Origin: Pyrocephalus nanus
Lineage: Eukaryota; Chordata; Aves; Passeriformes; Tyrannidae
Reading direction: 5' to 3'
NCBI GenBank assembly: GCA_038380795.1
Contig: CM076265.1
Coordinates: 1,488,001-1,552,000, forward strand
DNA: 64,000 nucleotides
Shown here piece by piece: positions 35,633 to 48,596 of the stretch. Within the stretch, counting starts at the first letter, position 1; the number at the start of each line of letters is the position of its first letter. The translations under genes were made by a program, and so were the position numbers. Under the pieces are notes generated by a model. The model saw only the letters and a list, made by a program, of their open reading frames with translations, was not told where the DNA came from and searched no databases.

Positions 35633-38600
35633 GTGAATCAACTAAATTCCTTGCTAGTGCAAATTCTTGAAGGGCCAAGGACTGCTGTTTCCCAAAATAG
35701 GCTTAAGCAAAATTGGAAGTGATCCCAGTTTTTGGAAATGAACACTGCAGGCGAGGCAATGCCATCATTATTCTAAAAATGCAGCCTGCACTTCCACTAA
35801 CCAAGGCCTTTTCTCCCAGGTGGAACACCAGTGTTTGGTTTGGAATCAGTTTCCCAAAGTGCTTCTGACTGCAGACCATGCACTGATGCCAACACATATC
35901 ATGAATTCATCTCTGTGTGCTATTAAAAAAAAAGCAGAGTATCATTCCCACAAAAGGTGCCTGCACCTGGCACTGTTCGTACGCTCCTTCCCCCCTTTCC
36001 CGTTCAAAATAAAAACAGCAACGGAGGGAAAAGTTGGGAAGCTTTCAAGAACTGCTGTGAATTACATGAGGAGGAAAGTTTTAGTAGTTCTGGAGATCTG
36101 CCACGGACATCTGCCCGCTGGGTCCAGCAAATGTGTCCCGGTGGCACAGCAATTCGCCAACAAGTCTCACCAAGCAACTGAAAGCCTGTTTTGTTTTTAG
36201 GAATGGACTTAGGGCCCATTTCACACCTGATGAGAACAACACCATCTGGGGACAACTTGCAGATGCCCTCTGAAGGGTGTGAAGAGCTCTGTGCTTCCCA
36301 ATATTCCTCGTAAGGGAGGAACTGCATTAGGACACGTAGGGCAGAGAACTGGAGGGCCTTTTGCTAAAGCCATCTATTCCTCTCCCAGTGGAGAGGGCAC
36401 AGTGCAAAGAGCACCAGACTGACTAGAGTCAACTTCTTGGAGAGAAAGACCACCCTAAGAAAGAAACTTTACTATCAGTTTCTGGATAGTTTGCAAAAAT
36501 TGTCCTCTCTGGGAGAGTGCAGAGGGAAACAATTACAAAGAAGGCAAATATAAAACAGTCACTTGCCTTGATATAAATCCAGACACCTGAAAAGTATCAA
36601 CCATGTTTTAGCCAAACTATTAATACAGACTTTTCTATTGCTTTTACAAAAGGAGGACTCCTCCCTGCCACTAAATAAAATGCATTACTTCTGCCTGTAT
36701 TTCCATCTAATTGCTGGCCATTTTCTGAAGCCCACTGATGTGACAACAACATTCCAGATCTGAACCCAGCAGTGGTAAAAAGGCAGGGAACCTCTTGATC
36801 CAGTATTAAACCAAACCAAATGCATAACAGTATTTCCCCCAGAACACTGCATTCTTTACTTCTAAAATGCCTTTTTCTTCAACTACATTTAGTTTTTAAG
36901 GCCAAGCAGCTTAAATAATTTGACTGAATTTTCCACTACTGTTTCCCAGTGTCATAAATTATGTTTCCCTTGAATGCCAAGGCTCCTCACCCCTTCCCTG
37001 TCACAGTGGGGCTTGTTAGAATTCCCCGAACACTTCTTCACTGAGAGAAACTTTATGGGTTGCCCCACAGTGAAGGACTCAAAAATAAAACCCAGAAAAT
37101 TCATGTTCCAATAGTTCTTAATGAAAACAGAGCTGGTATGTGCTTTTATACTGGCAAACATGATACTGCAAAAACAAAAGATGAGGTACCTTCTACTATG
37201 GCATTATTTTCTCCAGATGAGTTATTCCTGATTTACACAACATTTCTGGTGCAGGCCTAAGAGTGACAGTAATTCACCCAACCAACAATTCTACTGGTGC
37301 CCATCACTGGAGAGCTCTCCAGAACCAGGACTCACCCTGAACACAGCGTTTGGGGCAGTCCAGTCCAGGAGCTGAGCTTTGCAGGGTTGCTTAACAAAAG
37401 CCATCCATTTATGTAGTTTGCTGGGAAAAAAAAAAAAAAAAAAGAAGGAAGGGGTGGGGAAAAAAAAAAAAAAAAACCAAAAACCAAGTCATATTACCAT
37501 CAATAAGACAATAGGAAAAAAATATCCATAACACAATAGTATGTGCAACCTGTCTTCCTTTATTCATTCTGCTGAAGGGCAGCAGATACTCACCAGTTAC
37601 AGCACAGACTTTGACCTATGCAGTCACTAAAAATGGCTGATTATAAAGACTTTTATTTGTATGCAGGGACAGATTTTAGCTAGGATTTGCTGATAAGCAT
37701 GTACTAAGAACGTGATCCGGTGTTTATTTACTTTTTTAGACCATAAACGTAGTGCTGGCCAATCTACCAACGTATTTTAGTAAAGCTGATCAGTGGAGAC
37801 TCTGCTTGCTTTAATTCACATATTTCCATGTCTCCCACAGATATGCTCCTTTTTTTTTAGGCTCTCTATAAACCAAAAATGCATCTGACTCCGAAACATC
37901 TCCTGACTTAATTGAGTTTGTTCCCATTACTTCGCTTCTTCTTTTGCACATACATCAACTAATGTAAAAAACCAAAAAACCAAAACAGAGAGTTTTGCTC
38001 ACAGGTTATTAAATGACCATTAATCTTTTCCTTTCATTTTGAAGTTTTCCAAACAGTAATGAGGTTGGCCTAAGTCTGGACATTCCACAGACAGAAACAC
38101 AGATGTGAAAGCTGGAACAGAGAATGCAGCTGAAGGGGGAAGGAAAAAAACCTGCATAACTAATATTTTAAATGTTAAAACCAAAGTTTTAAGGTCCCCT
38201 GTGATATTTGACACCCCAGTTCCTACGTTTCTCTTTGTTTGTTTGTGTAACACTGCTGCAAGCTGACAAACAGGAATAACTGTGTTTCAGGGATGCAGTA
38301 AAGCCCATAAAGAAAGATAGGGGAATTTAGGGTGGGAGAGAGAAAGGGAGAGGGCAGGCATTAAGGAAAGAAAGCAAAAGGCCTTAAAAAACCTCAAGTG
38401 AGGATGAATTCTGGGCTTCACTGAAGATTATGAGAGTTTAATCAATTACTTCAGCAGGATCAGTATGGAAATCATGGTTAATGTTCACCTGGATCTTGTA
38501 CAACAAATTACATAGGAATGCCAGATATCATTAGTCCACATGCAGTTCATGAACAGTAATTTCTTGAAATTGCCTTTATACTTGAAATTCAATATAAAAT

Positions 38601-41600
38601 TGCTTATATTGTCAAATTAAAAACCCCATTTCCATAAAAATTAAGTAAACCGTCTTCATATTAATCTCTTGAACAATTCACACATTAGCATAATGAGTAG
38701 AAAGCTGGCTGGAAATAGAGAATTTTTGTCATAAAAACAAATAAGATAATTTGCTCCTTCTTCATTAAAATTTTGATGCTCATTCCAGAAAATGAATGCT
38801 GCGACTGAGTAATTGTCTCTTCAAAAGGTTACCAGAAGATCAATGACATTAAAGTAACATTATTATTTCTTATATCTATATAAGTATATATCGTATATAT
38901 ATCAATATATATACGAAAACACGAACCAAAATACCATGAAATGTTAAAATATTTTCCTTAGACTATTTTCCTGTGATACAAACTGGGTTGAGTGGCTGCA
39001 GCTTGGCATGAAAAGATGTGGCTCTTTCCAGTAAGCCCAGTCAGGAAAGAATCAAGGCACTGGGAAGTCATCACAACAACAGAGATCAACACAGATTAAT
39101 GTGAAGCAGATCTACAAGGAAAAGGATTGGCTTCGATTTTACAGGCTGATGTTTTCAAAGCCTGTCTGGCTAAAAAGGAAAAGTGCTTTCTTTCCCAGCT
39201 GCGATTTCTTTTCCGGTAGCAAATCCAGAACTCGGGCAAAATAATTTTAGAAACACCTCGTTTCATCTCCCAGCAGATGACAGAGCAATACCCACAGTCT
39301 CTCACCAAAGGGACATGTTTTGCCACTGGAAAATCCACGTGCCTGATGTGAAGCTGTCAGCTGCTGCTGGAGCATTTACACAACAGGCAGAAGCCAAAGA
39401 GGGTGGGATGTGGTGGTGGTTTCTCATTCAGTGGCACTTTTCTCTGTGAGGTTCCAGTCTGGCAAGAAGCCACAGTCAGTCAGACCCCAGACAACAGATA
39501 CATTGTCCAAGGGTTCAGAAGTGGAAAAATGTTTCGTGTTTTTAATTTTTTTTCCCTGATGTTTTTCCACTTGAAGAACATAAACATATGGTGGATTTCA
39601 GCTGACCCTGCCACTGCTGATTTACTGTGCTCAGGATGGGAGGTGCAGGCTGCTGCTGGGGGCTGGAAATACTGTGGTGAATGAAGGCTTGTGCTTGGTG
39701 TTCTGACCAAATTCAAACCTTGTCAGTGCCACTCTGCCAATCCAAAAGTATATTCAAGGTTTGATTTGGCTGATATATTCTTCTCTGTGTGCTTTGTACA
39801 CACTTCTGTCAGCTGCTATTTTGGTTAGAGTGGCTGCTTTCCAGGAATGGAGAAATAGATTTCTGGATGCAATTAATAGAGAAAGAGAGGAAAAAACGAA
39901 TTCACAGTTCATCTGATACTACTGTCCTCAGAGAGGACATGGTACAAAACAGACAGCACTAAAGCTGCCTTGCTTTAAGAGAGATGTCTCCAAAGAGTTA
40001 ATTATGGACCCAGGAAAAAAACCTACCAAAAAAACCCCAAAACAAAACATGTGCAAGGCATCAAGCCTAAATTTCCAACATGAGCAACACTAATAGACCT
40101 TTTCTATAGCCAGGCACAGCCCCTGTAATTCTACAAATTAGACTGAGCCCCTGGGAAGTATGTGTCTGCAGCTGCTACCCAGATGTGTGGACAGAAAATG
40201 AAGCAGATTCTTCCACATTACTCTGGATGATTCTGAGGCTAATAAAATTACCACCCATCCAGTGTTAACTGACAGCTTTCCTTATATAAAAGCCATTTAT
40301 TTCATCACAGAGCAAAACACATTCCAACCTGAAAAGTATCCTTGAGCAGCAAATTTAATTCTCACGTCAGACTGATTCCCATCTTGTAACATTAATTTAC
40401 TGCTAAGCCTTTCTCTTTAGGAATGAGGAAACTTGTCCTTTGTGCTTCCCTGGGAGCAAGAACTCTTCCTCAGGAAGCTGATGTTTGTCAAGGCAGACAA
40501 ATGCAGGTACACTCCTGCAAGTATTTGCCCAGCACTTAATCACAAATTTAGTTTCTGTTTGTGGAAGGTGAAGGAACAGAACCAGACAACCTGTATGGTT
40601 GGCCGATTGTAGATTCAAAATTCCTCGTCATTTTGGGAAGCAAGAATCAGAACTGGACAACATGATGATGCCTATATAGGATGGGCAAGAATGGACAAGA
40701 GACAGAGCAACCAGAAAGAAAAAGGATGAGACAGATGATTAAAAATGAAGGAGAGTGGATGGATGAAGGTTGAGAGCGAACATCACTGGTGTGATGAGTT
40801 CACAGGCAAGCAGCAGGGGCAAGAGATTTTTTATCCATAGGCAAACAGAAGGAAATGAGCAGGTCAGAAAGGAAGCAGAGGTGTCTGGCAGGAATTACTT
40901 TAGCAAGTACTTTTTTCTTCCCTCTCTCACCCTTTTGCAGAATTGCTATCAAAAAGGGGTTTCATATGCTCTTCTTGGAACCTGAGCAAAGCTCTTTCTA
41001 CCACCCAACTGCTATAAATCCCTCAAAACTTCACATTATGCAACCAAAAAAAAAAAAAAAAAAAAATCCCAGAGACCCCTGAAATCTTCTCTGGAAGTGA
41101 GCAGTTTAATAGGAGCGCCCTTGCCCAGTATAGACGTTTAACTTCATTTATTCACAGGTTGGAATGAGAAAAAAAATATGTGGGCTGACTAATAGGACAA
41201 AATCTATTATTAGCCATAGCAAACACATGGCATATTCCACTTCAGAAACTGAAATTAAAAAGGTGCATCTTGCACTATTTTCCCCCATTCAGATATTGCT
41301 GCACTTCTCTGAAATCCAAAACTGTGGCAGAAAGATTTACAGGAGTCAACAAACTGCACTGTATGAAACATCATACAGAGCTTCCAGCCAGAAATTCGGA
41401 TGAAACAGGGGATAACATAGTTAATAAAAATCAAAACTAATAAATTTTAAGATACTCTTTGGACCTGCAAGATGTTACCTGCAAGGGAAAGGAAAGGGTG
41501 TTTGAAAACAAAGGGATAGATTCCTATATTAGTCTCAAGTCTTTCTAACATACCAGGTCATTTAGGAAGTTTTACATAAGGCATTTTTAAAAATGCCTTT

Positions 41601-42297
41601 TCTGAAGCTAATTTTGACATGCCTTTTGCATTAACCCAAGTGGGAAATGCTAGTAAATTAAAACAGTCCCCTCAGGCTATCACAGGGAATATTCCTGCTG
41701 CTTCCACCCCTGGCTCAAATCCACCCACCACAAAAGCTGTAGGGGTAGAACTGGAATGAAAAGAGTGTCAGTGACCTTGTGCACACCACAGGCACCTAAA
41801 TCAGAAAGTGCAAGAGGCCAGAAAGCCCAGGGGTGAGATGTTGTTATTCAGAGCCTGATTTATCACTTGTACTTCCAGCACGGATATCCAAAGTGAGAAT
41901 GCAAAAGAATCCTCAGGGGTTAAAATAGAAGAAAACAAACCCGTGATGTTTCAGTAACTATGAGGCTCTTTTCAATTATAACTGCTTCTCATAATAGTGA
42001 TCAGTTAAGTGACTGATTTAAAATTGTTAATTGTCAACATTCAGTGTTATTAAAACAAGTGTCCAAGAATTTGTATTTGTAGTGATAGTAATTTTATTCA
42101 TTGAGCTGTATTACTACTGAGTGTAAAAAAAAAAAAAAAAATTACACTTGACCTTTTCACAGTAGCAGAACTACTATTAGAACTGAGAAAAGTCTTTTTA
42201 AAGCATGAACTTTGGTAGCCTTTTGTTCCAGAGCTAGAAAAACCAGCTGAATAGCTCTAGATATGGGAAATTATCTAATTTGGAGTGATCATAAACT
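35633..42297. other. gene-free segment, 6.7 kb
   Basis: No gene recognised. It holds A18 and A17 runs at 37426-37443 and 37460-37476, a TA patch near 38875-38920, an A-run near 41045-41065, a perfect 22-base palindrome at 41578-41599 and an A-run near 42125-42141. Confidence 0.65.
41578..41599. repeat. perfect 22-base palindrome
   Basis: AAGGCATTTTT is followed directly by its reverse complement AAAAATGCCTT with no spacer. Confidence 0.95.
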
Positions 42298-42703
42298 CAT
42301 AGAATCATCAAATGTCCTGGGCTGGAAGGGACATTAAAGGTCATCTGGTTCCAACCCCCCTGCTGTGTACAGGGACACCTTTCACTAGACCAGATCCATC
42401 AACCTGGCCTTGAATTCCTCCAGGGATGGAGCATCCACAGCTTCTCTGGGCAACCTGTGCCAGTGCCTCACCACCCTCACAGTAAAGCATTTTTTCCTAA
42501 TATCTAATCTAAACCAACTCTCAGTTTGAAGACATTCCTCTTTGTCTTGTTATGGCACGTTCTTGTAAAAAGTTCCTCTTCCATCTATCTTATAGGGTCC
42601 CTTCAGGTACTGGAAGGGACAAAATTAAGTCACATCTCAGCCTTCTCTTTTACAGGCTGAAAAAACTCAATTCTCTCAGCCTTTCAGTTAAGCCAGGGAT
42701 CCC
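42298..42703 (-). mobile_element. CR1 LINE fragment
   Basis: CTCATAGAATCATCAAATGT and GGGCTGGAAGGGACATTAAA mark the reversed 3' end. Then come GGCCTTGAATTCCTCCAGGG, TCTCTGGGCAACCTGTGCCA and TTTTTTCCTAATATCTAATC. About 400 bases, one of the longer CR1 copies here. Confidence 0.93.
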
Positions 42704-43271
42704 TAGAAACAGGTATTTCACCTGAATAATATTCCTTGCCAGCAAACAATTCCCAGCCAGTCCTAGAAGGGCTGGTAGAAGTGAAGGCAACTTCATGCCT
42801 CGCAAAGATTAGCAAAGTCTATTCTATTTTTTTTCCTGTTTACATTGGACATGAGCTTTATATAATTATCCCACCAGTTAGGATGAACTGGCCAATTATC
42901 CTGGCAAACAATAGGACATTGATGACAGGCAACCAAAGGCATCTCAGAGCAGCTCCTCCACCAGTGAAATGCCTCGGTCCTGGCTGCCTTCCCAGCACAT
43001 CAACCCTCCAACAAGGCCTGCACAGTCACAGGGGGAGCAGCAAAAGGGAAACAGTTTTCCTAACCTGTCAGCATTTAAGAACCCAGACATTTTTCCTTAC
43101 CAAAAAAGGAGTTGAAAATCTGGAGGTGAGAGCACCCCCAGGCTGAGTGTATGCAGCAGAACGGGATGGCTGCTGGGGAGAGCAGTTTTGCTTTCCATGC
43201 TTTTGAAAAGTTTCCACCAGGTTTTTGACCTCCTTCATGCAGGTGAAAGCAGCATTTCAACGCTGGAATGG

Positions 43272-43302
<31 letters not shown>

Positions 43303-46300
43303 GTGTAAGAATGGGAATGTAAAAGGGCCTTTTTCTTTCTTAACCCCAAACCCCCATCAGCAGCAGCCTCAGCTAGGTGAACCTTTCTTGGCAACAATTC
43401 CAGTTCAGTGAATTGACCCATTTTGTCAGAAAAATTCCAACCAGCAACAGTCCCACAGTTGTATCCCCAGTATTCAAGTATTTCAAACATTCTGTCTGTA
43501 CAGCAATACCTACAAGCAGCAATCTTGAAGGAAATGAGAGCTGCCTCCTTGATCTGCTGCTCATTCTTATATTTCTGGTTTTTTTCTTTGTTACTGTTTT
43601 TATTTCTGCTGAGCAGGGATCTTCACTTCCACGCTATTAAGCAGGAAACAAGCATGGGATAAATGCCTTTTAATGAACGTGATGCTCCTTCTACCTCCCT
43701 GTTGTCTCTGGAGGCTTGTTCATCCTTTTTACTTTTGGCTGACAATAAATAATAAGTTTCCTGCCACTAACAACAAAGTTCCTCTGTCCCCTCCCAGCCT
43801 ACCTGGGTCTGTCCAGGAGATCTGGTTATCCACACACACAAGAGCTCACTGGCTGCAGAGCCCCTGCAGGGAGGCACGACAAAACACGCACAAAAATATT
43901 TCTTCTGCCCTCTCTCCCTGAACTTCTCAAACTCCAGCTGACCCAGAGCGAAATCCATTTTAATGGGGCCTTGGTTAAATCAGTCAAATGAGTCCTTGTT
44001 GAGCTAGGCAACACTAAAAACAATAACATAGAAATAAAAACAACAACAAAGAAAAAAAAGAGAAAAATACATTCTTATTTCCTTTTTAGAGTCTTAGCAA
44101 GGAAGCAGCTCCCAGTTTTAATCCTTACTTCACTGTAAAGCTAACCAGCATTATTCAAAAACTGTCCACCATCTAGTGGTGCATTTTGGTTTATGGCAAT
44201 ACTCCTCCAGTGCTATAGCAGATGAGGTCCTGTTACTCCACTAAACTATTCAACACAGGCTTCTGATTTTCACTCAGGAATGGTGTCCCCCTCTGATGGT
44301 GACACGAGCCCAGCAAGCCAAGACACAAGTTAGAAGTGAGAATTGGCAAGGAACGAGTCAGAGTTGGTTTTAATGTAGAAAGAAAGTAAGGATATGTTTC
44401 TGTGTTCCAGCTGACCATCAGCTTTTTGTCTCTCATTTCTGTCTGGTGCTGCAATGGGAGAAGCCAGAGCTATTATATTAGATTTATTGCATTATCTCTG
44501 TTGTGCTCTTCTCTGGAGCAGAGGTGCATTATGTTTAATTGCACTGTAGCAATTTTAAAACTACTGCACAGAAAAAATACAGAAGACATCCCTTGCCTTC
44601 TAATATTTCTACGTCAGCAGCCAGAGTTTCTACCAATCCACAGCTACACAAACTGCACTCCTTTCATTCTGTCATTTCGTTCTATTTTCAAAAGCGTTTT
44701 TAGGAACGAGTTTGAGACAAACAGATTTTCTGAGGTGTTAAGCAGTTTCTGGTTTTGAAAATCTCACCACATCGTTTACACAGCTGGCCTGTGAGCCCCT
44801 AGGCAAATTTTCAGTGCTGTGATAACAGAGGAGACACACTCTTTTGAGCACCACTGGTATTTGACCATTTAAACAGTCACATACATTTTGAAATTGGGTC
44901 CTGGGAATTTTTACTCTACCCCCAGGCACTTTTAAACAAAGGGTGCCTACATTTGCTGGGCAGAGGTTGGGGAAAATGTCTTACATTGAAAAACCACAGA
45001 AAAAAAAGAAAAACACCAGTTTAAATGATGAGCCACAGCTGGGGATCATCTTCTCCAGAAGGGAATCCCTCTTCCACCGCTTGTATTACTTATCAAACTA
45101 ATTACTGGACTTCACTTCAACAAGAGCGCTGTTTCTCCACTTTTGGTTTTGTTTGCCTCTAAATTTTGAGTAGTTTAGCAACACTTGGTCTAAGTAAGAA
45201 AGTTGCCAAGAGCTGTTATGACCCCAAGCACCTCTATTTTCTTTGTGCCTCTTTGACCCAACAACCCACACCCAGCTTTACTCTTTCCATCACCCGTAGC
45301 TTAGATACACTATATTTAGATTAAACAGTGCCAATCCTTAGAGCGAGATGCTTATCTCCTTTCAGCAGCTTCGGTCTAAAAGCCATCACTGTCCTCAGCC
45401 TTTGGGAACTTTACAGCTCAGTGGATTTTTCTTCAAATGTGTCCTTTCTTAAAAGCCAAACCCATCGGAAAAATAACTGAAACCAAATGCCATGTGGTCA
45501 GGGCCAACCATAACACACCAGAGCCCTAAAATAACAGGAGAGATAACTGCGGCAAAGCCTGACCTTCTGAACTGTGCATGTGGGTTGAGGCAAAGCAGCC
45601 CATAATCACATCCTAAATGGTGCATGCTGCTAGTTTATTTGTAGCTCAGAAGAGCCCAGTGTACAGAGCCATGATTTTTAAAGCTCCACGGGCTTGTTTC
45701 AGAGGCCAGAAATTACTTCACTTTTGGAACAAGCTTAAACAAGGTCACAGTTGAACATTATTAGCTTATATGGTCAAAATCAGTTCAGCAGGCAGTTTCG
45801 ATGGATGCAGACATTCCCTCTTTCTCCTACCATGTTCCCACCTCAAAAAGGAAAATATCAGTGGATTTTCTGTTCTAAACACCCCGAAATACAGATTTAT
45901 TCAGACTGGCCTGAAACTAGCAGCTCAGAAAATTTTATTTCAAGTATTCTGGCAACACCTCAACAAGAAGTTTCTTATAGAGATGTTACCTGCCTGCACC
46001 CAGATTCTACATCTGCTTCTGCATTCAGATCTGCACCAGCCCTTAATTCAGGTAATAATGTCTAACAGTTACACTCAGATCATCCCTGTGTCCCAACATG
46101 TCAATAGGCAACAAAACTATGGCAGTGTTTGGTAACAGCCCCTTGGATAACTGCCCAAATTACATAGACAGTCAGTCAGCTTGTTCAGTAGCTGTTACTG
46201 CTACAAGCTCAGTACAAATCTCTGTGCAAACTGTTAGTACAGATGCTACCCTCAATCCAACCTAAATACTTGAAGTGGCCAGACAAAAAAAAAAAAAATC

Positions 46301-47900
46301 AAACTGCAGACACCTACACTCCTAAGAAAGTATATTTGGGTTTGCTCAGGAATTAACAGTGGTGTTTCCTGGGAAAGATTTCCAACAGGATGTGCAACTG
46401 TGACACCAGGAAAGGAAAAAAGCAGAGGAGGAAAATTCAAATCCCGTTCTAGCTGAAAGTCCTTCTAATGCCAGCATCAACACAGACAGGATTTTCTTTA
46501 TAGACAGAAACATATATAGACATATATTTACTTCATTAAAAAGTTTCATAGGGATGAAGAGAAAAGCATTACAAGAACTACACAAGGTAGTTTTATCTCT
46601 TGCTCCTGGAGTACAGACATACCCTCACATTCATCCTTACAGGACTCTTGCAATAGGAGATACCAAAGATGCTGGCAGAAGTGGGCAAATCAACAGGTAA
46701 AAATTACCAAACCGGTGTGAAATTTGCTGTCCTCTGCTGGATAGGCAGTTATCTGAAACAGGGAGTTTTCTAAAAGAAACAGTTTTCACACTAAAAGAGG
46801 GACGTGGCAGCCAGACCACAGAGGAAAGAACAGCAACATGTCTGTCAATGCATGAGGAATTCAAACATGAAAATGGAAACACTCGCTGTGCACAGACAGG
46901 ATGGAATGGCCAGAGGATGAACTGTTACAAGAGTTGATGCTGGCACAGGATCATACCTCACTGTACTGCTTCCTTCAGGTGAACTCCTGCCAGAAATACT
47001 GCTGGCCAGAATCCAGACTTTCATCTGACCAGACTCACTGAGCACCAGCAGAGACCATTTAAACAGAGATGGAGAGAAGGGGGATTAAAAATATAAACCA
47101 CCACTTTACTTCCTCCAGGCTTCACAGAACAGGCATGGCCTTCTTTGCAGGACCTGATTTAAAATCCATGGAATTCAGTAAACTGGATATTTCCAACTGT
47201 TAACAGGGATACTTCTGTGTACTGGTTTGGGGTTTTGCTATCATCCATTCAGAACACTGATTTCTGTCTTCCCTGCTGGTTGCAGCCGTAGGAGGGAAGA
47301 TGAACACACAGAGCTCACAGTGGCCCACACAACAAGGCACAGGACTGACCCCAGATGGGGACAGTTGGTACCAATACACTGTTCCACCACCCTGTGGTGT
47401 GTCTTCTGCTGGCAGCATTCACAATGCTCTCCTTAGAACACTGGAAAGCATTCTCTTGTAAAAATAAGACTCATAGGGGAGGAAAAAAAAGAACAGTTAC
47501 TGGAATGTCTTTCTTCTAAAGCCTTCTAAGGCATTAAATTATAATGAAAAGTCCAATAATTTAATATTATTAGGACATAAATCCTTCAGCTTTGACGTCT
47601 GCACAGTCCTATGACACGAAGGATGATCCTGATCTTTCAAAAAATCATCTCTTTGTGTGCTTCCTCTCCTACCCCATCAAACCACCAAGCTATTCCCAAA
47701 CACTTTTACAAACGGGAAGAGGGAACTGAAGCGAGACCAAAGTCCTCAGCTTCAAAAATGATGCTGCTCCCTTGTGTTGCACCATTTGCTTCCTTTTGAG
47801 TCCTGCTGAGTTACAAAACCTAACAACATGCATGAGCTTGGCTTTAGTTCTTAACATTCAGGTTTAATCCAGAGCTCAAGCTATGGGGTCTTTTAGTTCA
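42704..47900. other. gene-free segment, 5.2 kb
   Basis: No gene recognised. A-runs lie near 43270-43296 and 46287-46298. Overlapping short ORFs around 43.4-44.0 kb and 45.75-46.1 kb show no recognisable product. Confidence 0.65.
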
Positions 47901-48003
47901 GAATCATCGAGGTTGGAAAAGTCCTTTAAGGTCATCAAGTCCAACCATCAACCCAGCACCATCACTGTAACCACTAAACCATATCACCCATGAATTTTTA
48001 CCC
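47901..48003 (-). mobile_element. CR1 LINE 3' end, short fragment
   Basis: GAATCATCGAGGTTGGAAAA, GTCATCAAGTCCAACCATCA and ACCACTAAACCATATCACCC belong to the same CR1 subfamily 3' end as the copy at 34138. Short and 5' truncated. Confidence 0.88.
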
Positions 48004-48321
48004 ACACAAGGTTTTAAATGCTATCATTTCTGATTTCAGCAAGATATTTTAGCTCCTCTGTATACTTTGCTTTCTTTCTAAAAATAGTCTGAGTTTCCCA
48101 TCTTAAAAACTGGTCTGGCTTCAGACACAATGAGAGGATGATTTGGAAAACTTTTCCTCTATTCATCTGATACTTCCCTAAGTGCCAGAGGGTAAGAAAT
48201 AATCACTCTACACTTCACAATAATTCTGATTATATTGATTTTTTATGAGCTAAAATTAGCAATAATGCAGATCAGAGTCGCATAACGACTATTAACAAAC
48301 AAAGGATGGCACATTTATGCA

Positions 48322-48596
48322 CAGAACGACAGAATGGAAGAGGTTGGAAAAGACCTCTGAGATCATTGAGTCCAGGCTGTTCAAAGCCCCATCCCATCCA
48401 GCCTGGCCTTGAACACCTCCAGGGGCAGGGCATCCACAGCTTCCCTGGGCAACCTGTGCCAGGGCCTCCCCACCCTCACAGGGAAGAATGTCTTTCTAAT
48501 ATCAAGTCTATATCTACCCTTTTTCAGATTAAAGCCACCCCCCCTTGTCACTGCATACCTATATCTCTGTATACCCTTGTCAAAACTCTGTAGGAA
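48322..48596 (-). mobile_element. CR1 LINE fragment
   Basis: GGAAGAGGTTGGAAAAGACC, GGCCTTGAACACCTCCAGGG, CCTGGGCAACCTGTGCCAGG and TGTCTTTCTAATATC are reversed CR1 3' blocks. Its left edge is 319 bases from the end of the preceding fragment, and the two belong to different subfamilies, so these are two insertions. Confidence 0.92.
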
